A DNA stretch of 12,244 bases from DATAYF01 sp036272735. GTDB lineage: Bacteria > Chloroflexota > Ktedonobacteria > Ktedonobacterales > Ktedonobacteraceae. Every line of letters begins with the position of its first letter. Position 1 is the first letter of the stretch. The notes beneath the pieces were generated by a model. That model made no database searches. It saw only the letters and a list, made by a program, of their open reading frames with translations, and was not told the origin of the DNA. Position numbers and translations under genes: made by a program. Positions 7,940 through 12,244 of this stretch are shown here, one piece after another. The DNA lies in NCBI GenBank assembly GCA_036272735.1, contig DATAYF010000247.1:1-12244 (forward strand), in the 5' to 3' direction.

Positions 7940-8009
7940 ATCCTGAACAAGTTCATGCCAAGTAAGCCAGTGAAAGATCAGTGCTGAATACTAGCCCCTC
8001 TCAGGCTCA

Positions 8010-9239
8010 CTAGCAACCGTGCGCCACGCCAGCAAAATTGTTCAGATAGGTGTAGTAGCCGCTGGCAGCCCGCGACGGTGATTCCCGGGTAAACCAGGAG
8101 TAGTGTACCTCATCTTCGGGATGATAGTTCACCCCATTCGGCATAGTCACAGTGAAACCGAACCCCACCACCGGGTCGCCGGTTTCGAGGTCAGAGGTAC
8201 AACCATACTGTGGAGCAGTTGGCGTCAACCAGGGATTGATGACGTTATTGACAAACGGATCATCCATCCACTCTTGGACCTCATGGCTCAGGCCGTGAAT
8301 ATCCTGAACGTAGGAGAAGGCATCGCCTGGGTTCTTGCCAAAGATTCCGGGCTCGCTATAGGACGCGAACATATACGTATGTACTTCCTGCTGACCGTTG
8401 CCATTGAGCGACGTAGTCGCACCATGATAACCAAGCACACAGCAGTTGCTGGAATTACCTATATAGAGGAACGTATTATACACCAGGAAGATTGGCAGTA
8501 CATGCGAACTGATCTGCAGATTACGCATGGTCTCGTTGAGTCGATTGGAGAACCAGTGATAATCAAGTAAGCCGATGCGTACCCCTGTGCGCTGACCAAC
8601 GGTAATAAAACCCTGATTCGCAGGTACCGTATATGAAACTGTGGACAGCACCTTTGGCTGACCAAGCTTGACATGATAGCCAGAACTACTCTTGCCCCAT
8701 TGAGCGCGATAGATAGCATCGCCAACCTGTGTCACATCGCTCGGCTCATTGACCGGGCGTGCATTGGCTGGTGCTACTCCAACAGGAGGAGCGCTGGCGG
8801 TAGTGCTTGCAGCCGCACCAATATTGGCACTCTGGAAGACGGGAGACTGGACCGTCAACGGTACTTTGCTTGTGCCATCAAGCACGTTATTCGAACTAGC
8901 TGACTGCGCAAAAGTAAAGCTGAAAGGAATAATGACTGTGGGAACAGTCGTAGTCACATTGCCTTTGTACGGGTTTGTTCCTACCATCGTATAGGGATAG
9001 GTAACCCCATTGGTTGGATCGGTAAAGGAAGACCTCCAATAGGGAATGGTATCAGCGTTGGAAGAAAAGTTCGATACACCCCCATCAGTGATGTATTTCG
9101 GTGTACCAATGCCGTCATCGTTGCTGCTAGCATGTACAGTACCGCGTTGGAAATAGAATACTCCGAAAACGATGCTTACTAATGCAAGCATTCCCACAAT
9201 AGTAGTAAGAAAGCGAAGGGGACGTTTCATATGGCTCAT
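8010..9239 (-). CDS. Exported protein with HEVQEW motif
   Basis: The ATG at 9239 is preceded by gaggag with a 7-base spacer; the longer frame would start at a TTG inside that site. The 409 residues start with a signal peptide: KRPLRF, then a hydrophobic stretch (about 10-27) and a VHA-S cleavage site near 37. The mature part is Ser/Thr/Asn-rich, as expected for a secreted protein of a Gram-positive-type envelope. The distinctive block is DIHGLSHEVQEWMDDPFVNN (His about 319), followed by a Cys and LETGDPVVG, and later EDEVHYSWFTRES. The HExxE pattern with downstream acidic residues resembles a zinc-peptidase-like site of an uncharacterised secreted family; catalysis is not shown. Cys-Cys (near 266) and other cysteines may form disulfides. 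It is monocistronic and flanked by repeats. Confidence 0.75.
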   Translation of the reverse strand: MSHMKRPLRFLTTIVGMLALVSIVFGVFYFQRGTVHASSNDDGIGTPKYITDGGVSNFSSNADTIPYWRSSFTDPTNGVTYPYTMVGTNPYKGNVTTTVPTVIIPFSFTFAQSASSNNVLDGTSKVPLTVQSPVFQSANIGAAASTTASAPPVGVAPANARPVNEPSDVTQVGDAIYRAQWGKSSSGYHVKLGQPKVLSTVSYTVPANQGFITVGQRTGVRIGLLDYHWFSNRLNETMRNLQISSHVLPIFLVYNTFLYIGNSSNCCVLGYHGATTSLNGNGQQEVHTYMFASYSEPGIFGKNPGDAFSYVQDIHGLSHEVQEWMDDPFVNNVINPWLTPTAPQYGCTSDLETGDPVVGFGFTVTMPNGVNYHPEDEVHYSWFTRESPSRAASGYYTYLNNFAGVAHGC

Positions 9240-9391
9240 GAAAATGCTCCTCAAGTATAAGCAAGAAGTTTAAACAGCTTTTAAGAGGGGAAGAAATACT
9301 CTAGCACAGTCACTTGTGCATAGAGCATAAAATAAACTTTTCCCTATTCCTACATCAACCTCCTTTCCTTGTAGCTTAGGTTGTTTTAGCT

Positions 9392-9420
9392 ATTTTACAC
9401 ATATCTATGCAATAATGCAA
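9392..9420 (-). promoter_or_regulatory. Possible promoter of exported-protein gene
   Basis: On the minus strand TTGCAT (9415-9420) and TAAAAT (9392-9397) are separated by 17 bases in an AT-rich stretch. The -10 matches consensus at five of six bases and the -35 only partly. It would give a leader of about 145 bases to the ATG at 9239. This is a pattern match only. Confidence 0.3.
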
Positions 9421-9553
9421 TATATATTTTTATAGCTTGCTACGATAATAAAAACTTCGTTATCTGGATATACTTTATGGGCATATTATCCTGAACCGCC
9501 CCGTAAAACCCTCGGCCTTTAGCCATAGGGATAGAAGAGGCGTTCCTTTTGGG

Positions 9554-9640
9554 TGTGCTGGCTACTTGGGATATCTGTTCAGAAGAATCAGAGACGCGTG
9601 CCACGAAAAGCGGGAACGGATGTCCCAAGTAGCCAGTACA
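9554..9640. repeat. Long hairpin formed by repeat copies B and C
   Basis: Copy B (9554-9580) and copy C (9614-9640) pair over 27 bp around a 33-base loop. The three differences between the arms are all transitions that keep a G-U pair in RNA of the plus strand. Copy A at 7857-7883 is a third member. The spacing and orientation look like transposon ends brought together by deletion, or a structured RNA. Confidence 0.7.
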
Positions 9641-9649
9641 GGGAGGTTA

Positions 9650-9746
9650 CCCCCTGCATCCTCGCTTCATGATCAAGCTCACCTTTGGCGCGTCAAACTG
9701 CATTGGACGCCAAGGGGTAGAGGATCATTTGGCGAGGATGCGGGGG
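9650..9746. ncRNA. Nested hairpin, possible structured RNA or terminator
   Basis: Three stems stack in one arm. The closing stem has 15 bp with one bulged T at 9655 (9650-9665 with 9732-9746). A 6-bp stem follows (9669-9674 with 9723-9728), then a 9-bp stem with one wobble (9682-9690 with 9708-9716) and a terminal loop. It lies about 50 bases beyond the stop of the minus-strand PLP-enzyme gene, so it could end that transcript, but it is far larger than a usual terminator. It matches no RNA family that I recognise, and the strand is undecided. Confidence 0.4.
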
Positions 9747-9796
9747 CGTAAAAAACTAGGATTACGTATTTATTCGACGTTTTTCGTGCAGGAAGA

Positions 9797-11044
9797 TCAG
9801 GCGGTTTGCATGCGTTTCAAGAGAGTAATCAACCGTTCAATCTCCTGGAGAGTATTATAATGAACGAGACCAACGCGTGTGACACCTCCCTGTTCCTCTA
9901 AGCCTAGACGTTCCATTGCGGCCAGCGCATAAAAATTGCCATTCCAGACATAAATATCGTCCTGAGCCAATCTTGCAGCCACGTCAGCGGGGGACCATCC
10001 CTGTAGCGTAAAAGAATAGGTTGGGACGCGGGATGCACTGTGCAGTGGGTCTGTGATACCCCAGACATGTAGTCCAGGCACAGATTTGAGTCCCTCCAGG
10101 AGGGCCAGACTCAGTTGCTGCTCATAATCTCCAAGGACGCTCATTCCCGCTCGCAGAGCCAGAAAGCGGCTTTGTTCTGTACCTTCAGGAGGGTTAGCAC
10201 CGAAGGTCGTGCCGATCCAGGCCAGATAGTCAAGCGCGCCGAGGATCCCTGTGATAGACTCGAAACTCTGCGTACCTGTCTCAAATTTGTCTGGTGCATG
10301 CTTGCCGGAGGGACGTAGTTTATAGGCGGTCAACTCCTCAAGGAGCGCATGCTTGCCATAAAGGATACCTGTATGTGGACCAAAGAACTTATATGCTGAG
10401 CAAGCCAGAAAGTCACAATCCAGTCCTTGCACATCGATGCTCTGGTGGGGCGCATATTGGACCGCATCCACGAAGCAGAGCGCGCCCACACGATGGGCAA
10501 ACTGCACGACGCTCCTCACATCATTGATCGTCCCCAACGCATTTGAAGCATAGCCGATCGCAACCAGTTTGGTGTGAGAAGTGATGGCCTGCTCCAGCGC
10601 CTGCATATCCAACGTACCATCTTCAGGACGAAAATCAACCCAGCGCACCTGACATCCACGATCTTCGGCAATCCAGAGCCAGGGAGCGATATTAGCATCA
10701 TGATCCAGACGCGTCACCACTAGTTCATCGCCTGGCTCAAGGAGACGTGCGATGCTGCGACTGATATGGAACGTCAAACTGGTCATGTTCTGCCCAAAGA
10801 TAATTTCTTCAGCCCGCGCCGCATGCAGAAAATCCGCGACCGCCCTTCTCGTTTCAAATACAACGGCATCGGATTCCTGGCTGGTGCGGAAAGCGCCGCC
10901 ATTATTAGCATTTGTATGCAGAAAATAGCTCTGCATACGCTCAATGACCTCCTGAGCCACCTGCGTGCCTCCAGGATTGTCAAAGAAAATAGCGCCCGAT
11001 GCGAGCGCCGGAAAATGTGCACGAATAGTCTCAATATTGAGCAT
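9797..11044 (-). CDS. Cysteine-desulfurase-like PLP enzyme lacking the active Cys
   Basis: This is a fold-type I aminotransferase-like protein of the SufS/CsdA-like class V group. FFDNPGGTQVAQ opens the fold. DHDANIAPWLW supplies the ring-stacking His, CFVDAVQYAPH (Asp about 193) holds the pyridine nitrogen, and CSAYKFFGPHTGILYG contains the Schiff-base Lys (about 219). True desulfurases carry a catalytic Cys in a loop before the C-terminal strand; here that loop reads DDIYVWNGNFYALAAMERLG, with no Cys. It therefore belongs to the 'cysteine desulfurase-like' subfamily of unknown substrate. The start at 11044 is preferred: a weak agaaggga site lies 11 bases upstream, and homologues tend to begin near IETIRAHFPAL. 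In-frame ATGs at 11068 and 11077 are alternatives. It is monocistronic. Confidence 0.88.
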   Translation of the reverse strand: MLNIETIRAHFPALASGAIFFDNPGGTQVAQEVIERMQSYFLHTNANNGGAFRTSQESDAVVFETRRAVADFLHAARAEEIIFGQNMTSLTFHISRSIARLLEPGDELVVTRLDHDANIAPWLWIAEDRGCQVRWVDFRPEDGTLDMQALEQAITSHTKLVAIGYASNALGTINDVRSVVQFAHRVGALCFVDAVQYAPHQSIDVQGLDCDFLACSAYKFFGPHTGILYGKHALLEELTAYKLRPSGKHAPDKFETGTQSFESITGILGALDYLAWIGTTFGANPPEGTEQSRFLALRAGMSVLGDYEQQLSLALLEGLKSVPGLHVWGITDPLHSASRVPTYSFTLQGWSPADVAARLAQDDIYVWNGNFYALAAMERLGLEEQGGVTRVGLVHYNTLQEIERLITLLKRMQTA

Positions 11045-11162
11045 ACAGATATTCTTCCCTTCTAACATATCTGCCATATTTCAATCAATGACATGCACAT
11101 TGTATCATAAGCTTCTTCATTGGATGCCTGCTTCTTCAATGACTCTGAGATACTGTTATAGA

Positions 11163-11236
11163 AAACGGGCTTGAAAGCCTCCCTCTTTGAAGTGGGGGGA
11201 TGAAAAGGCTGCAGCCCGCAGGCGGAGAGCCCGTTT
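11163..11236. mobile_element. Branched inverted repeat, IS200/IS605-end-like
   Basis: An outer 9-bp stem aaacgggct/agcccgttt (11163-11171 with 11228-11236) encloses two further hairpins. The first is cctccc-t-ct with ag-t-gggggg (11178-11186 with 11191-11199, one T-T mismatch). The second is the perfect palindrome ggctgcagcc (11208-11217). A C-rich/G-rich stem beside a ttcatcccc-type sequence (minus strand) is what subterminal hairpins of IS200/IS605 elements look like. No transposase gene accompanies it, so it is either a remnant end or a structured leader of the RNA that follows. Confidence 0.4.
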
Positions 11237-11260
11237 GTGAAGCCTGTGCAGCCAAAACGC

Positions 11261-11289
11261 TTGACATTTCTGCTCCAGCCTAGTACCCT
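11261..11289 (+). promoter_or_regulatory. Possible promoter of the omegaRNA candidate
   Basis: A perfect -35 hexamer TTGACA (11261-11266) is followed after 17 bases by TACCCT (11284-11289), which matches the -10 consensus at only three of six positions. Initiation would fall near 11296, just before the structured RNA candidate and with no protein start in between. Confidence 0.35.
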
Positions 11290-11295
11290 TATTTT

Positions 11296-11600
11296 AACAG
11301 GAACCTGTAAGACCGTAAGAGCTTGCTCTCAAGCAGGGAACTCCTCCCTCTTCTCTTGCTTCGCCTCATCTGGGGCAACGCCCGGAGACGGGCGTAAGTC
11401 AGAAGCAAGAGTACGAACGCACGAAAGACGAGCATTCTGTTCCGAAGCGCGGATGTCCTCCACGCTAGAGTGCGTTGACTTGTAAGTCCAGGTGGACCTT
11501 GCACAAGGCTGCGGAGCAGTCCGCTGAGGGTGCAAGCCAGGCCAGATCCCCCCGCGCCTTGAGATCGGCGAGTCTCAGATGATGGCTGAGTGATACACCT
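11296..11600 (+). ncRNA. Candidate IscB-type omegaRNA (HEARO RNA), orphan
   Basis: About 300 bases without a credible gene form a dense set of stems. There is a 10-bp stem (11353-11362 with 11402-11411) enclosing a 7-bp stem with a GAGA tetraloop (11378-11384 with 11389-11395). A 7-bp stem follows (11498-11504 with 11530-11536), enclosing gcgga/tccgc (11511-11515 with 11520-11524). A final ctcag/ctgag hairpin lies near 11575-11590. Four short motifs occur in the order I remember from the OgeuIscB omegaRNA: CGTAAG (11393), CGAAAGAC (11422), GCGGATG (11449) and AAGCCAGG (11534). In such RNAs the guide is the first ~16 bases, here near 11296-11315. IscB normally follows downstream; none is present, so this copy would act in trans or be dead. 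Ktedonobacter racemifer is known for many IscB/omegaRNA loci. The boundaries are approximate. Confidence 0.5.
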
Positions 11601-11960
11601 CATTAAGAAAGGGGCTTATTCATGCCATTGGTATAGAGTGTAAATTTTGGAATGAAACGGCTCGTGGCCAGATTTGGAGGCAAACTGTCTGGTTGCAGTG
11701 CTCATACATTTGAAGGTGGAGATCAGCAAGTAAGCAGTATGCCCCAAATCTGATACTGCGAAGTAACCAGGGAAGGTAGCAATTGTTTGTGTCAGATACC
11801 CCATGCGTGAACGCAAGGGCTTGTATCTGGCCTCGGCCGCAGCTCTGGTCTCCCGTGCGCAATGCCAGCTCTGGTTTCACTGACCGATACAGCAGGGCGT
11901 TCTGACAAGACGCCCGTCCTCACCCAGCACGGCCTCGCGAGGAGCGTGATCCCTCGACCG
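11601..11960. other. Region downstream of RNA candidate, no intact gene
   Basis: I looked here for an IscB start (the N-terminal PLMP-type region) in all plus frames and found none. A plus-strand scrap without a start codon, VRYPMRERKGLYLASAAALV, runs to a TGA near 11882. Overlapping minus-strand frames (11616-11977) have no domain. Decayed mobile-element coding sequence is the likeliest content. Confidence 0.4.
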
Positions 11961-12160
11961 AGAACGTTTTCCTCCATGGCGGTTTCTCGATGGGAACCCG
12001 ACCGTTCTGTTGGAAAGGTTCCGTGGAGGCGAACCGTCTCTCTCTGGTGAACCAGAGTGCCTGAGCCTCCACTTTTATCTCGCTGTTACAGGTGTTCCAA
12101 AAACGCCAGAAAAGAGGCGGCGCTTCCTCCCCAGGGTTCGAAACCAGGGGACTCCGCTCC
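11961..12160 (+). mobile_element. IS200/IS605 (TnpB-type) right-end relic
   Basis: Three stems follow in order: cctccatgg/ccgtggagg (11971-11979 with 12021-12029, one G-U), ctctgg-tgaa-ccagag (12042-12057), and a terminal tcccc-a-gg/cc-a-gggga (12128-12135 with 12144-12151). The last sits inside cttcctcccc...ggggactccg, the usual look of the right end of tnpB-carrying IS200/IS605 elements, where the 3' end of the TnpB guide RNA lies. An overlapping open frame (11862-12050) may be the frayed end of a tnpB gene but has no zinc-finger or RuvC motif. The element would have inserted just before the next gene. Confidence 0.35.
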
Positions 12161-12189
12161 GCAACTATGTTGAAAGGTCACCATCGTTT

Positions 12190-12244
12190 ATGCCAACATA
12201 CAACGTATGCATATTAGGCTTTGGTAATGTAGGGCAAGCATTGG
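12190..12244 (+). CDS. Probable homoserine dehydrogenase, 5' end only
   Basis: The ATG at 12190 has gaaaggt (12172-12178) 11 bases upstream. The 18 visible residues read MPTYNVCILGFGNVGQAL: a first Rossmann strand and the GxGxxG dinucleotide-binding loop in the exact form (ILGFGNVGQAL) found at the N terminus of homoserine dehydrogenases, which reduce aspartate semialdehyde in threonine and methionine synthesis. Other NAD(P)-binding dehydrogenases share the loop, so the specific name is tentative. The gene runs off the window. Confidence 0.6.
   Translation, partial: MPTYNVCILGFGNVGQAL

Larger units (their letters stand above)
7306..8009. other. 700-bp region without an intact gene
   Basis: It holds the leader of the FAD gene, then scattered protein-like scraps on the plus strand: EPYLYDVVFVLVEDN ending at a TAA near 7541, and RPGVEIDAVTEVVCAEQW ending at TAG 7680-7682. 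A minus-strand scrap near 7685-7740 reads EEHWRMNCPHC and resembles a transposase zinc ribbon. None has a start codon with a ribosome binding site. A near-palindrome gcaccgtggtgc (about 7350-7361) lies upstream of the FAD gene. The right end carries a 27-bp repeat copy and a long hairpin, listed separately. Confidence 0.45.

Noticed and set aside
9650..9746. Integron attC site
   Set aside because: The ends do not show the paired RYYYAAC/GTTRRRY core sites in the right positions, and no integrase or cassette array is nearby.
9566..9860. Short plus-strand frames over the 9554-9746 hairpins
   Set aside because: They read through inverted repeats, lack ribosome binding sites and overlap each other.
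11296..11600. Group II intron, RNase P RNA or tmRNA
   Set aside because: No domain V hairpin, no RNase P conserved core and no tmRNA tag frame or tRNA-like ends were visible.
11289..11603. 104-residue minus-strand frame, and a plus frame at 11237-11485
   Set aside because: Both are Arg/Ser/Leu-rich translations of GC-rich stems with no domain; the RNA structure explains the sequence better.
1..12244. CRISPR array or tRNA gene
   Set aside because: No regularly spaced direct repeats and no cloverleaf with a T-loop GTTCRA were found; the gttcgaaa near 12136 is only a hairpin loop.

Overview
The window reads like a piece of a large, transposon-rich genome from the Ktedonobacteria (Chloroflexota). 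That placement is an inference from gene style: a BON-repeat protein, a DUF302 protein, a HAMP-tailed membrane protein, an FAD oxidoreductase of the type common in that group, and dense remnants of IS6, IS66 and probably IS200/IS605-type elements. No rRNA or other phylogenetic marker is present, so it is not proven.

Layout. 1-1500: the 3' end of a BON-domain gene, then a short stress-type gene whose 3' part has been lost where a frameshifted IS6-family transposase begins. 1500-3622: a relic reading frame, then two plus-strand enzyme genes, a tautomerase-superfamily protein and a zinc-free MDR oxidoreductase. 4001-4550 (minus): a DUF302 gene whose 5' end is joined to the first ~48 codons of an IS66-type transposase. 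4622-7305 (minus): an FAD-dependent oxidoreductase followed by a six-TM HAMP protein, probably one operon. 8010-9239 (minus): an exported protein with a HEVQEW motif. It lies between copies of a 27-bp repeat and near large DNA/RNA hairpins. 9797-11044 (minus): a PLP enzyme of the cysteine-desulfurase-like family that lacks the active-site cysteine.

11160-12165 has no intact gene but is full of strong secondary structure. The part at about 11296-11600 has the motif order and stem pattern of an IscB-associated omegaRNA (HEARO RNA). It has a -35-like box just upstream and no IscB gene downstream, so it would be an orphan guide RNA. Next to it are hairpins that look like IS200/IS605 right ends. 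The window closes with the first codons of a probable homoserine dehydrogenase.

The working genes do not form one pathway. They are independent accessory metabolism and envelope genes separated by mobile-element debris. The most unusual material is the orphan omegaRNA candidate, the paired hairpins at 9554-9746, and the inverted repeats around the exported-protein gene.
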